64,000 nucleotides of DNA from the NCBI GenBank assembly GCA_963785425.1, contig CAWAVG010000004.1, positions 186,001 to 250,000 on the forward strand, in the 5' to 3' direction. The DNA comes from RYN-133 sp963785425 (GTDB taxonomy: Bacteria; Actinomycetota; Actinomycetes; Mycobacteriales; Jatrophihabitantaceae). Within the stretch, counting starts at the first letter, position 1. Each line of letters opens with the position of its first letter. Both the position numbers and the translations under genes were made by a program. The notes under the pieces were generated by a model that made no database searches, was not told where the DNA came from, and saw nothing but the letters and a program-made list of their open reading frames with translations. Below, one piece after another: positions 25,962-36,020 of the stretch.

Positions 25962-27088
25962 CTGCCCCTCGTCACGATCAGTTCTGCCTTCTGGAATTCC
26001 TTGAGGGACGAGTAGCCGCACTTGCCCATGACCCGACGCACCGAACCGAACAGGTTGCGCTCGCCGCTCGGGTCAGCGGTCGGTCCGACGAGCAACTCGT
26101 CCAAGGTGGGACGCTCGTCGAGACCGGCCGTCAGGTCGACCACGGCCGAGCGGGGCACGCGCGGGTGCGCGGCCGTCGCGTCCCAGTACCGCCCGCCGCC
26201 CGGCGCGTCGGCAGCGACGGCGAGCGGCTCGCCGAGCATGACGGCGTCGGCCCCGCACGCGAGCGCCTTCGCGATGTCGCCGCCGGTCTCGAGATCGCCG
26301 TACGCGACCAGGTGCACGTACCGTCCGCCGGTCTCGTCGAGATAGTCGCGGCGCGCCGCGGCGGCGTCGACGAGCGCGGTCGCCATCGGCACGTCGATAC
26401 CGAGCATCGCGTGCGTCGTCGAGCCGAGGTGCGCGCCGTAACCGACGATCACGCCGGCCGCGCCGGTGCGCATCAGGTGCAGCGCCGTCTGGTAGTTCGT
26501 GCAGCCGCCGACGAGCACCGGCACGTCGAGGTCGGCGATGAACGTCTTCAGGTTCAGCCCCGGCTCGGGCTGCGCACCCTGATCGGACGCGACGTGTTCG
26601 GCGCTGATGATCGTGCCCTGGATGACGAGCAGGTCGACACCCTCGGCGAGCACATGCGGTGCGAGGTCGGCCGTGTGCTGCGGGCTCAGCCGCACCGCGA
26701 CGCGCACACCGGCGCCGCGCAGTTCCTTGACCCGCTGCCGCAGCAGGTCGGGCGAGACCGGCCGGGCGTAGACGCGCTGCAACGTGGCGGTGTCACCGTC
26801 GAGATCGGCGAGTTCGGCGGCAGCGTCCTCGTACCGCGTCCACAAGCCTTCGCCGTCGAGCACGGCCAGACCACCCAGGCGCTCGATCCCGACAGCCGTC
26901 TCGGGCGACACGACGGCGTCGGACGGGGCAGCGACGAGCGGCAGCTCGAAGGAGTGCGCGTCGATCTGCCAGTTCGTCGACACCACCGACGAGCCGCGGG
27001 TGCGCCGGGTGGGAACGAGCGCGATGTCGTCGAGGTGATAGCCCCGCCGCGCGCTGCGGCCGAGGCCGATCTCCACGGTCTCCGGCAT
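25958..27088 (-). CDS. guaB3: GuaB3-family IMP dehydrogenase-related protein
   Basis: 376 residues of IMPDH/GMP-reductase barrel without CBS domains. N-terminal YHLDDIALVP, central VPVLVGGCTNYQTALHLM and C-terminal MGKCGYSSLKEFQKAEL agree with the actinobacterial GuaB3 group. In mycobacteria guaB3 lies next to guaB2. The purine or other substrate of GuaB3 proteins has long been unclear, so no reaction is asserted. Followed by fgd with a 4-base overlap. Confidence 0.88.
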   Translation of the reverse strand: MPETVEIGLGRSARRGYHLDDIALVPTRRTRGSSVVSTNWQIDAHSFELPLVAAPSDAVVSPETAVGIERLGGLAVLDGEGLWTRYEDAAAELADLDGDTATLQRVYARPVSPDLLRQRVKELRGAGVRVAVRLSPQHTADLAPHVLAEGVDLLVIQGTIISAEHVASDQGAQPEPGLNLKTFIADLDVPVLVGGCTNYQTALHLMRTGAAGVIVGYGAHLGSTTHAMLGIDVPMATALVDAAAARRDYLDETGGRYVHLVAYGDLETGGDIAKALACGADAVMLGEPLAVAADAPGGGRYWDATAAHPRVPRSAVVDLTAGLDERPTLDELLVGPTADPSGERNLFGSVRRVMGKCGYSSLKEFQKAELIVTRGR

Positions 27089-27154
27089 GAAGTCGAGTCT
27101 GCCTTACCCGTGGTGAGCGGCCGGGCCGGGTGCGTACAGGTGTCTGTAGTGGGG

Positions 27155-30100
27155 TCAGGGTCGCGGCGGCAACGCCGGCGCCGACCGGTCCGGACGGGTC
27201 GATGCCGGCGGCACCGCGAGCGGCTCGTGGTCGGCCAACGCCTCGGTGACCACCTGCAGGGCGGTCTCGAGCTGCGGGTCCTCGCCGGCGACCCAGGCCT
27301 GCGGCGGGAACGGCACCTCGACGTCGGGTTCGACACCGAAGTTCTCGACGCCCCAGCCGGCGTCGCGGAACCAGAACGCGTACCGCGGCTGGGTGACGAC
27401 CGTGCCGTCGACGAGCGAGTAGCGCCCGTCGATGCCGATCACGCCGCCCCACGTGCGCATGCCGACGATCTTGCCGAGACCGAGCTCGCGGAAGGTCTCG
27501 TTGACGATGTCGCCGTCGGAGCCCGCGTGCTCGTTCGCTATCGACACCATCGGTCCGCGCGGGGCGGTGTGCGGCCACTGCACGCCGCCGGCGTGCCGGG
27601 CGTGCCCACCGCCGATGACGCGCCGCGCGAGCTGTTCGATGACCAGTTCCGAGACGTGACCGCCGCCGTTGTCACGGGTGTCGACGACGAGCGCGTCGCG
27701 CCGCAGCTCGCGCCGCAGATCGCGGTTGAACTCGGCCCAGCCGGTCGACATCATGTCCGGCACGTGCACGTAGCCCAGCCGGCCTTCGCTGGCCGCATGC
27801 GTCGCGGCACGGCGATCGCGCACCCAGTCCTGGTAACGCAGTTGGGTCTCGTCCGCGGTCGGCACGACGACGACCGTGCGCTCGGTGCCGTCGCGCGAGA
27901 TCGTCAACGCCGCCGGCTTGCCTGCGAGCCCGGCCAACAGCGGCGCGGGGCCGGTCGTACCGACTGCGTGGCCGTTCACCGCTACCACGACATCGCCGTC
28001 GCGCACGTCGACGGCGGCCGCCCGCAACGGCGAGCGCGCCGCCGGAACGGACGACTCGCCGGGCAGCACCCGGGCGATCACCCAGCGTCCGTCGGCGTCG
28101 GTGTCGAGATCGGCGCCGAGGAACGCGGCTGCCGACCCGTCGGGCGCGGGCGGATAGACCATGCGCTCGTAGGCGTGGGACGCGCCGAGTTCGCCGATCA
28201 TCTCCCACAGCACCTCGGACAGGTCGTCGCGCGTGGCGATCTGGTCGGCGAGCGGCAGGTACCGCTCGAGCACGCCGTCCCAGTCGACCCCGCCCATGTC
28301 GGCGATCCAGAAGTGGTCGCGCATCAGCCGCCAGGTCTCGGACATCATCTGCCGCCATTGCGCCGGCGGGTCGTACCGCACCTGGACGCGCGAGAGGTCG
28401 ATGTCGATCAGTTCGCTCTCGGAACCCGAGTCGGGCGGCTTGACCTCGTGGTCGGCGGGTCCGACGCGCAGCGCGTCGCCGTCGCGCACCACGATGCGCG
28501 TGCCGTCGCCGCTGGGCCGGTACCAGTCCAGCGCCCGCACGATCGTGCGGCTGCGCCGCTTGGCGAAGTCCCAGCGCCACAGGGTCGGCCGAGGCGGCTC
28601 CGCGCCCTCGGGCAGCCCGGTGCCGAGCACGCCGGTGACCGGATGGGTGAGCCAAAGCAGCCCCTCACGCACCGCGTGCAGATCGCTGTGCAGCCCGACC
28701 GGCACGGGCACGACGACCGCCCGGTCGGCGAGTCCGTCGACGTCGACGCGGGTCGCCGCCGGTGCGTCGGGTCGCCGGGGCTTGTCCGCGCCGGGCCCGA
28801 TGGGCGGCATCACCCGTCCTGACGGCTCGGCGTCGAACGGTGACACGGTGTCGGCGGCGAGCGGGATGAGGTACGGGCGCACGCCGACGGTGAACGACAG
28901 GTCGAAGGCGTGCGCGTCGTAGACCGGGTCGAAGGTTCGCGCCGACAGGAACGCGAGGTGCCTGCCGTCGAGGGTGAACGCGGGGTCGGTGTCGACGAAG
29001 CGTTCGGTCGTCGCGTCGTACACCGCACCTGTGGCGAGTTCGGCGAGCCGGATCGACCGCAGCTCCGACTCGTGCGCCTTCGACCATGCCAACCATGCCG
29101 AGTCGGGCGAGAACACCAGCCCGCTCGCGTCACCGTGCTCGTTGTTCTCCAACTCGCGCACCGCGCCGTCGGCAAGACTCACCACGAGCACGCGGCCGTC
29201 GTGCGTCGCCACTGCAGCGACATCGCCGTCGGGAGCGATCGCGAGCTCGAGCACCCGACCGAGTTCGCCGCCGGCCAGCCGGCGCGTGCCCGTGCCGTCG
29301 CTCAGCTCGAGCGCATCGTCGCCGTCGGCGTCGGTCACCCACACCGCCTCGCCGTCGTGCCCCGGCCGCACGCGCGGCAGCCGGGTCCGCACGCCGGCAG
29401 TGTCGGCGAGCGCGCGCACCGGCCCGTCGCGGTGCGTCAGCCACTGCACGGTGCCGCGCACATCGGCAACGCTGGCCCGCCCGGTGGCGTCGACCGACAC
29501 GGCGTCGGCCGTCTCGAGTGACGGCCCGACCTCGGCGACGGTGACCTGCCGGGCCACCCGCGCGCCGGGTAGTTCGATCTCGAGTGCGACCGGTTCGGCG
29601 TCCGTCGCGAGCGAGTCGAGTCGGTAGATGATCCCGGCACGCTGGTACACGACCTGGCTCGAACCGCCCTCCAGGTCGCCGGCGAGATCGCGGGCGTAGT
29701 TGCCGGTGTGGTCGCTGTGCCGGCGGAGGGCGGAGCCGTCGGCGAGCACCGAGTACACGTTGCCGTGCCCCTCGTGGTCGCTGACGAACACGAGCCGGTC
29801 GCCGAGCCACACCGGGTCGCACAGCTGCCCGTCCAGTTCTGCCAGCAGCCGCTCGAAGCGGCCGCTGCCGTCGGCGTCGATCCACAGCTTGGGCCGCGTG
29901 CCGCCGCGGTACCGCTTCCAGGTGGGCGGCTCCCGGTGCACGGTCGACTGCAGCACGACCGCGCCGTCCGGCCGGCGAGCCAGCCCGCTGATCGGTCCGT
30001 ACGGCAGGCGCTCGCCGGCCGCGCCGTCGACGGGCAGTGCGTAGGCCCAGTTGTGAGTGCGGAACGGCTGCCCCGCCGGGCTCGACACGACCACCCGGCC

Positions 30101-30385
30101 GTCGGCGCTCCACCCGAGCACCCGCGTCAGCAGGTGGTTCCAGTAGGTCAGCCGCGTCGCCGCGCCGCCGGCGACGGGCGTGACGTAGACCTCGGGGTTG
30201 CCGTCGCGCCGGCTCGCCCAGGCCAGCATGCTGGCGTCCGGGGAAAGCTTTGGACGCAGGACCGCTGCGCGGTCGGAGGTGAGCCGTTCGGCGCGGCCGC
30301 CCTCGGGCGAGACGGCCCACACGTCGTCGTCGGCGACGAAGACGAGACGCTCGGCGGCCAGGTGCGGGAAGCGCAGGTAGGTCAC
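27155..30385 (-). CDS. Tricorn-type serine protease (S41)
   Basis: A 1076-residue cytosolic protease, close to the archaeal Tricorn length. Residues 1-~300 form a six-bladed and ~300-660 a seven-bladed beta-propeller (repeats such as LRPKLSPDASMLAWASRR and LVFSPDSAWLAWSKAHE). Then come the C1 domain with the His in GELGASHAYE, a PDZ (VIARVLPGESS...VRDGDVVVAVNGHAVG) and the C2 catalytic domain with nucleophile S956 in NEHAGSDGD and Glu1014 in VENFGVEPD. Tricorn trims peptides released by the proteasome, consistent with an actinobacterium. It ends just upstream of guaB3. Confidence 0.93.
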   Translation of the reverse strand: MTYLRFPHLAAERLVFVADDDVWAVSPEGGRAERLTSDRAAVLRPKLSPDASMLAWASRRDGNPEVYVTPVAGGAATRLTYWNHLLTRVLGWSADGRVVVSSPAGQPFRTHNWAYALPVDGAAGERLPYGPISGLARRPDGAVVLQSTVHREPPTWKRYRGGTRPKLWIDADGSGRFERLLAELDGQLCDPVWLGDRLVFVSDHEGHGNVYSVLADGSALRRHSDHTGNYARDLAGDLEGGSSQVVYQRAGIIYRLDSLATDAEPVALEIELPGARVARQVTVAEVGPSLETADAVSVDATGRASVADVRGTVQWLTHRDGPVRALADTAGVRTRLPRVRPGHDGEAVWVTDADGDDALELSDGTGTRRLAGGELGRVLELAIAPDGDVAAVATHDGRVLVVSLADGAVRELENNEHGDASGLVFSPDSAWLAWSKAHESELRSIRLAELATGAVYDATTERFVDTDPAFTLDGRHLAFLSARTFDPVYDAHAFDLSFTVGVRPYLIPLAADTVSPFDAEPSGRVMPPIGPGADKPRRPDAPAATRVDVDGLADRAVVVPVPVGLHSDLHAVREGLLWLTHPVTGVLGTGLPEGAEPPRPTLWRWDFAKRRSRTIVRALDWYRPSGDGTRIVVRDGDALRVGPADHEVKPPDSGSESELIDIDLSRVQVRYDPPAQWRQMMSETWRLMRDHFWIADMGGVDWDGVLERYLPLADQIATRDDLSEVLWEMIGELGASHAYERMVYPPAPDGSAAAFLGADLDTDADGRWVIARVLPGESSVPAARSPLRAAAVDVRDGDVVVAVNGHAVGTTGPAPLLAGLAGKPAALTISRDGTERTVVVVPTADETQLRYQDWVRDRRAATHAASEGRLGYVHVPDMMSTGWAEFNRDLRRELRRDALVVDTRDNGGGHVSELVIEQLARRVIGGGHARHAGGVQWPHTAPRGPMVSIANEHAGSDGDIVNETFRELGLGKIVGMRTWGGVIGIDGRYSLVDGTVVTQPRYAFWFRDAGWGVENFGVEPDVEVPFPPQAWVAGEDPQLETALQVVTEALADHEPLAVPPASTRPDRSAPALPPRP

Positions 30386-30439
30386 GGTTCGCGAGCCTAA
30401 CCGGGTGCGCCGACCGGATTCGGCGCGTAGTGGTCGTGG

Positions 30440-31960
30440 TCAACCGGAGTAGTTGGGCGCCTCGGTCGTCATCTGGATGTCGTGGGGATGGGATTCCTTC
30501 AGGCTCGCCTGCGTGATGCGGACGAACTTGCCGCGTTCGGCGAGTTCGGCCACGGTGCGCGCCCCGACGTAGAACATCGACTGCCGCAACCCGCCGACCA
30601 GCTGGTGCACGACGGCACCGAGCGGCCCGCGGTACGCGACGCGTCCCTCGACGCCCTCGGGCACGAGCTTGTCGTCGCTGGTCACCTCGGCCTGGAAGTA
30701 CCGGTCCTTCGAGTACGACTTCTTGCCCCGCGAACTCATCGCGCCGAGCGACCCCATGCCGCGGTAGCTCTTGAACTGCTTGCCGTTGACGAAGATCAGG
30801 TCACCCGGCGACTCGTCGCAGCCGGCCAGCAGCGACCCGACCATGACGGTGTCGGCACCCGCGACGATGGCCTTGGCGATGTCGCCGGAGTACTGCAGAC
30901 CGCCGTCGGCGATCACCGGAACGCCGGCGGGTTTGCACGCCAGCGACGCCTCGTAGACAGCCGTGACCTGCGGCGCACCGACACCGGTGACGACGCGCGT
31001 GGTGCAGATCGAGCCCGGCCCGACGCCGACCTTCACCGCATCGGCGCCTGCATCGACGAACGCCTGCGCACCCTCGCGGGTCGCGACATTGCCGCCGATG
31101 ACCTGTACGTGCCGCGTGGCCGGATCGCTCTTGAGCCGCTGCACCATCTCGAGCAGCAACCGGACGTGCCCGTGCGCCGTGTCGGCGACCAGCACGTCGA
31201 CGCCGGCGTCGACGAGAGTGGTCGCGCGCTCCCACGCGTCGCCGAAATATCCGATCGCCGCCGCGACCATGAGGCGTCCGTGCTCGTCCTTGGATGCGTG
31301 CGGGTACTGCTCGGACTTCACGAAGTCCTTGACCGTGATCAGGCCCGCGAGCCGCCCCTGGTCGTCGACGATGGGCAACCGCTCGCGCTTGTGCTTGCGC
31401 AGGATCGTCGTGGCCTCGTCGTGGCCGATGCCCACCGGTGCGGTGATCAGCGGCATCGGCGTCATGACCTCGTCCACCTTGGTGGTGGCCCACTCGGCGA
31501 CGGGGACGAAGCGCAGGTCGCGGTTGGTGATGATGCCGAGCAGCCGCAGGTCGGCGTCGACGACCGGCAGTCCGGAGATGCGGTACTGCCCGCACACGGT
31601 GTCGAGTTCCTCGAGGGTGGCGTCCGGCCCGATGGTGACGGGATTCGGGATCATGCCCGTCTGGGTGCGCTTGACGAGGTCGACCTGGTAGGCCTGATCA
31701 GCGACTGACAGGTTGCGATGCAGCACGCCGATGCCGCCCTCACGCGCCATCGCGATCGCCATCCGCGACTCGGTAACGGTGTCCATCGCCGCCGACAGCA
31801 ACGGGATGCGGAGGGAGATGTCGCGGGTCAGTCGCGAGCTGGTGTCGACGTCGGAGGGGACGACGTCGGTCTCGCCGGGGAGCAGCAGGACGTCGTCGTA
31901 GGTCAGGCCGATCGTGGCGAACTTGGCAGGAAAAACCTCGTCATGTACCTCGTCGGGCAA
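30440..31960 (-). CDS. guaB: Inosine-5'-monophosphate dehydrogenase
   Basis: Oxidises IMP to XMP, the committed GMP step. 506 residues. The barrel has GLTYDDVLLLPG near residue 18 and catalytic C319 in GPGSICTTR. A pair of CBS domains is inserted at about 105-220 and would bind regulatory nucleotides. The TTG start at 31960 is supported by AGAGGAGA 7 bases upstream. Order guaB - tricorn - guaB3, with guaA 11 kb away, keeps the purine genes in one neighbourhood as in mycobacteria (guaB2/guaB3). Confidence 0.96.
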   Translation of the reverse strand: MPDEVHDEVFPAKFATIGLTYDDVLLLPGETDVVPSDVDTSSRLTRDISLRIPLLSAAMDTVTESRMAIAMAREGGIGVLHRNLSVADQAYQVDLVKRTQTGMIPNPVTIGPDATLEELDTVCGQYRISGLPVVDADLRLLGIITNRDLRFVPVAEWATTKVDEVMTPMPLITAPVGIGHDEATTILRKHKRERLPIVDDQGRLAGLITVKDFVKSEQYPHASKDEHGRLMVAAAIGYFGDAWERATTLVDAGVDVLVADTAHGHVRLLLEMVQRLKSDPATRHVQVIGGNVATREGAQAFVDAGADAVKVGVGPGSICTTRVVTGVGAPQVTAVYEASLACKPAGVPVIADGGLQYSGDIAKAIVAGADTVMVGSLLAGCDESPGDLIFVNGKQFKSYRGMGSLGAMSSRGKKSYSKDRYFQAEVTSDDKLVPEGVEGRVAYRGPLGAVVHQLVGGLRQSMFYVGARTVAELAERGKFVRITQASLKESHPHDIQMTTEAPNYSG

Positions 31961-32168
31961 AGCGTCGTCTCCTCTGTCGCCGGTACTTGAGTCTAGTCAC
32001 CCCACGAAACCGCCTGGAAAGCGTGGCGATTCCGCGGGGGACCCAGACATGGTGACCGCGGGGCCCGCCAGGGGGCTAGCACCCGCTGTGGCCCTGACGA
32101 CAACCTCGGGGACAAATCGGGGGTTGTCCGTATGGTCGCGAGCGGCCGCGGCCGAAACGCTTGTCGCC

Positions 32169-32984
32169 ATGACCACGACCATGCCGTCCTACGCGCCGCA
32201 CACCGCTCATGCGCAGCGCATCGCCGCCCGAGCCGTCGACCTCGTCAAGAGTTACGGCTCGGGCGAGACCGAGGTGCGCGCGCTCGACCACGTCAGCATC
32301 GACCTGGTCGCGGGCGAGTTCACCGCGATCATGGGCCCGTCCGGGTCGGGCAAGTCGACGCTCATGCACGCCATCGCCGGACTCGACAGTGTCGACTCGG
32401 GCTCGGTGGTGATCGGCGACGTCGAGCTGTCCGGGCTCTCGGACAAGAAGCTCACCGCGCTGCGCCGCGACCGGATCGGCTTCGTCTTCCAGGCCTTCAA
32501 CCTCGTCCCGACGCTGACAGCCCTCGAGAACATCACGCTGCCCATCGCGATCGCCGGTCGCCGGCCCGATCAGCGGTGGCTCGACACCGTGATCGACTCG
32601 TTGGCGATCCGCGACCGGCTCGCGCACCGCCCGAGCGAACTCTCCGGCGGTCAGCAGCAACGCGTCGCGGTCGCCCGCGCGCTCGCGTCGCGCCCGCAGA
32701 TCGTGTTCGGCGACGAGCCGACCGGGAACCTCGACTCGCGCACCAGCGGCGAGGTGCTCTCGATGCTGCGGCGCTCGGTCGACGATCTCGGCCAGACGGT
32801 CGTCATCGTGACCCACGATCCGGCTGCTGCGGCACACGCCCACCGTGTGGTCTTCCTGTCGGACGGACGCATCGTGGACGAATTGCGCGAGCCCACAGCC
32901 GAGCGCGTGCTCGACCGCATCAAGGCCTTCGAATATCATAAGGCGCTTCGCGGGGCCGCCATGAATACGGACGTAACGCTGTGA
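32169..32984 (+). CDS. ABC transporter ATP-binding protein (LolD/MacB type)
   Basis: 271 residues. Walker A GPSGSGKSTL, Q-loop FVFQAFNLVPTLTALEN, signature LSGGQQQRVAVARAL, Walker B IVFGDEPTGNLDS and H-loop VIVTHD: the EPTGNLD signature marks the MacB/LolD/FtsE group. Starts at 32169 or 32181; no clear ribosome site. Its stop overlaps the GTG of the permease gene (GTGA), so the two form one exporter or mechanotransmission complex. Divergent from guaB across about 208 bp in which no other gene is seen. Confidence 0.93.
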   Translation: MTTTMPSYAPHTAHAQRIAARAVDLVKSYGSGETEVRALDHVSIDLVAGEFTAIMGPSGSGKSTLMHAIAGLDSVDSGSVVIGDVELSGLSDKKLTALRRDRIGFVFQAFNLVPTLTALENITLPIAIAGRRPDQRWLDTVIDSLAIRDRLAHRPSELSGGQQQRVAVARALASRPQIVFGDEPTGNLDSRTSGEVLSMLRRSVDDLGQTVVIVTHDPAAAAHAHRVVFLSDGRIVDELREPTAERVLDRIKAFEYHKALRGAAMNTDVTL

Positions 32985-35503
32985 GCGCCATGCGCACAGT
33001 GGCCGTGCGCAACCTGGGCGCCCACAAGGTGCGGCTCGCGCTGACGATCGCCTCCGTCATCCTCGGGACGGCCTTCGTCGCCGGATCTTTCGTATTCACC
33101 GACACGCTCAAGCGCAGCTTCGACACGATCTTCCAGACCAGCGACAAGGGCATCGACGCGCAGGTGCGGCCGGTCCATGACGGCGACCCGGGGGTTCCGA
33201 TCGGGCTCGTCCCGAAGATCCGTGCAGTGCCCGGCGTCGCCACCGTCGAACCGCAGATCACCGGAACGGCAGTGCTCGTCGACTCGCACGGCACCAAGCT
33301 GCAGTCGAACGGCGCACCGTCCGAGGGTGGCGCATGGTCGGCCCGATCGGTGAACCCCGTGCCGACGTTCGTCAGCGGACATGCCCCGACGAGGCCGGAC
33401 GAGGTCGTGGTCAACGACGGCGCGGCTCGCAGTCACGATTTGCACACCGGCGAGCGGGTGACCGTCGTCGTCGCGAACGCGCCGGCCGTGCACGCGACAA
33501 TCAGCGGCGTCTACAAGGTTTCCTACGACACCGGCGGCTACATCGGCGTGCTTTTCACGCCCCGCGAGGCGATGCGCCTGTTCACCGACGGACACCACTA
33601 CAGCGTGGTCGACATCGCCGCCGCTGCGGGCGTCTCCGAACAGGCGATCACCGGACGCATCGCCGCTTTGCTGCCGGCAGACCTCGAGGCCAAGACCGGC
33701 ACGCAAGTGCGTAATGCCGACAGCCAGGGCGTCGCGTCCGCGATGGGTTTCATCAACTACATCCTGCTCGGCTTCGGCATCGTCGCCCTGCTCGTCGGCA
33801 CGTTCATCATCTACAACACCTTCTCGATGATCGTCGCGCAGCGGCAGCGCGAACTTGCTCTGCTGCGAGCGATCGGCGCCTCAGGCAAGCAGGTGCGCAG
33901 GTCGGTGCTGTTCGAGGCGAGCGTGGTCGGAGTGGTCGGCAGCGCCCTCGGTGTCGCCGCGGGGCTGGGCATCGCGACCGGCCTGTACGCACTGCTCGAC
34001 GCGCTCGATCTGGGACTTCCGTCAGGCGGTCTGGTGATGTCGACGCGCACCGTCGTCGTCACCGTCGTGCTCGGCACGGTCGTCACCCTGTTCGCTGCGT
34101 TCAGCCCGGCGCGGCGTGCGTCCCGGATCCCGCCCGTGGCGGCCATGCGCGAGCAGTTCTCCGCGCCGGCCGCGGCGAGCCTGCGGCGGCGCACGATCGC
34201 GGCGGTCGTGGTGGCTTTCCTCGGCGCCGCCGCCACCGTCGCTGCCGTGGCCACCGACTCAGCGGGCTCGGCGGCCGCGCTCACCGCGGTCGGGCTCGTG
34301 GCAGCGATGATCGCGGCCATGCTGGCGGCTCCGGTCCTTGCCCGATGGCTGATCGTGCCGCTCGGCCGCGTGGTCGGACGGCCGTTCGGCAGCGTGGGTC
34401 AACTGGCCCGTACCAACGCGGTGCGCAACCCGCGCCGTACCGCGGCGACAGCGTTCGCGCTGACCATGGGACTCGTACTCGTCGCCGGCATCTCGGTGCT
34501 CGGCTCGTCCATCAAGGCGAGCCTGAGCGGCGTCGTCGACGACACCGTGCGCGCCGACTACATCGTGACGACCTTCGGCGGCCTGGCGGTGCCGCAACCG
34601 GCGGCGACCGCGGCGGCCGACGTGCCCGGCGCGGGATCAGTCGCGACCCTGCACGAACTGCGGGTCTCGCTCAAGGGCGTCAGGCAGGACGGCACGGGTG
34701 TCGACGGCGATCTGAAGCGTGCTCTCGACGTCTCGGTGCTGCACGGGCGCATCGACACGTCCGGCCACGCGCTCGTGGTGTCGAAGCAGACGGCGTCCGA
34801 CGCGAAGCTGGCCGTTGGCGACTCGGTGCAGCTCAAGGCGCCTGGCCACGCTCCGGTCACCGAGCACGTCGCCGGGGTCTACGCCGACAACCAGTTGCTC
34901 GGGCCCTTCCTGGCCGGCGGCGACGTGTACCGGCAGATGACGTCCCGCGACCAGTGGTCGGCGATGGTGGTGCTGGTCAGTGCTGCGCCGGGTGTCGACC
35001 TACCCGCCCTGCACAAGCAGCTCGAGCACGCGACCGATCCGTACTACGTCGTGGCGGTCGAGACCCGTGACGGCTTCAAGGGCGCGGTCGCCGGCCAGGT
35101 CAACGGGCTGATCGGCGTCGTGTACGGGCTGCTCGGCCTGGCGATCGTGATCGCGGTGCTGGGCATCATCAACACGCTGGCGCTGTCGGTCGTCGAACGC
35201 CGCCGCGAGATCGGCATGCTGCGCGCCGTCGGCATGCAGCGCGCCCAGGTGCGCCGCACGATCTACCTGGAGTCGTTGCTCATCTCGGTGTTCGGCGCGG
35301 TGCTCGGTCTCGGGCTCGGCATCTGCTTCGGCGCGCTGTTCACCCGGTCACTGTCGAGCCAGGGCTTGGATCAGATCAGCGTGCCCTGGTCGCAGAGCGT
35401 GCTGTTCCTCGTCCTCGCCGCCGTGGTGGGCGTGTTCGCGGCGCTGTGGCCCGGGGTGCGGGCCGCTCGCACCAAGCCGCTCGAGGCGATCGCGGCCGGG
35501 TGA
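32981..35503 (+). CDS. FtsX/MacB-family ABC permease with duplicated core
   Basis: 840 residues. An N-terminal helix, a large external domain (about 45-255), three helices, a further single-helix repeat and a second external domain (about 500-700), then three C-terminal helices. Both halves carry the FtsX pattern (VAQRQRELALLRAIGASGKQVRRSV and VVERRREIGMLRAVGMQRAQVRRTI). Such permeases export lipids, peptides or antibiotics, or transmit force to periplasmic partners; substrate unknown. Translationally coupled to the ATPase upstream. Confidence 0.9.
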   Translation: MSAMRTVAVRNLGAHKVRLALTIASVILGTAFVAGSFVFTDTLKRSFDTIFQTSDKGIDAQVRPVHDGDPGVPIGLVPKIRAVPGVATVEPQITGTAVLVDSHGTKLQSNGAPSEGGAWSARSVNPVPTFVSGHAPTRPDEVVVNDGAARSHDLHTGERVTVVVANAPAVHATISGVYKVSYDTGGYIGVLFTPREAMRLFTDGHHYSVVDIAAAAGVSEQAITGRIAALLPADLEAKTGTQVRNADSQGVASAMGFINYILLGFGIVALLVGTFIIYNTFSMIVAQRQRELALLRAIGASGKQVRRSVLFEASVVGVVGSALGVAAGLGIATGLYALLDALDLGLPSGGLVMSTRTVVVTVVLGTVVTLFAAFSPARRASRIPPVAAMREQFSAPAAASLRRRTIAAVVVAFLGAAATVAAVATDSAGSAAALTAVGLVAAMIAAMLAAPVLARWLIVPLGRVVGRPFGSVGQLARTNAVRNPRRTAATAFALTMGLVLVAGISVLGSSIKASLSGVVDDTVRADYIVTTFGGLAVPQPAATAAADVPGAGSVATLHELRVSLKGVRQDGTGVDGDLKRALDVSVLHGRIDTSGHALVVSKQTASDAKLAVGDSVQLKAPGHAPVTEHVAGVYADNQLLGPFLAGGDVYRQMTSRDQWSAMVVLVSAAPGVDLPALHKQLEHATDPYYVVAVETRDGFKGAVAGQVNGLIGVVYGLLGLAIVIAVLGIINTLALSVVERRREIGMLRAVGMQRAQVRRTIYLESLLISVFGAVLGLGLGICFGALFTRSLSSQGLDQISVPWSQSVLFLVLAAVVGVFAALWPGVRAARTKPLEAIAAG

Positions 35504-35564
35504 CCGGGTCGCGAGCGGGCGAACGGGCCGCGCCCCGTTCGCCCCGATTGGCGAGGTAGGCCCG

Positions 35565-35999
35565 ATGCGATCTACGGTGGACCCCGTGAGCGTGGAACCC
35601 CCCTTCGGCGAGAGTCGACCCGACGCGATTCGTGGTCCGCTCGACCCGTTCCGCGACGACCCGGACGACCCGGCGGCGCTGCTCGACGCGATCGAGCCCG
35701 CCGCGCCGCTGAGCGAGGAAGAGCTGGCCGACGTGCGTGCCGACCTGTCCGAGCTGGCGGAGTTCCGGGCCGTCCTCGCGCCGGTCGGGGTCGACGGGAT
35801 CATCGTCGAATGCACCGACTGCGGCGAGCACCACTTCTTCGGCTGGGACCTGATGGCGGCCAATCTGCACGCCCTGCTCGGTGAGGGCCGTACCCACGTC
35901 CACGAGCCTGCCTTCGAGCCGGACCCCGACGCCTATGTCAGCTGGGACTACGCCCGCGGCTACGCCGACGCGGTGACCGCGCGCAGCAAGCAGCTCTGA
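35565..35999 (+). CDS. DUF5319-family protein (Rv3412-like)
   Basis: 144 residues, acidic, soluble. Central EELADVRADLSELAEFRAVL helix, then GIIVECTDCGEHHFFGWDLMAANLHALL with a CxxC-xx-HH pair that may bind metal, ending ARGYADAVTARSKQL. In mycobacteria a protein of this family sits between guaB2 and whiB3, as here. Function unknown. GTG 35586 is an alternative start. Confidence 0.8.
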   Translation: MRSTVDPVSVEPPFGESRPDAIRGPLDPFRDDPDDPAALLDAIEPAAPLSEEELADVRADLSELAEFRAVLAPVGVDGIIVECTDCGEHHFFGWDLMAANLHALLGEGRTHVHEPAFEPDPDAYVSWDYARGYADAVTARSKQL

Positions 36000-36020
36000 C
36001 CCGGAGCCGCCTCCTCCGCG

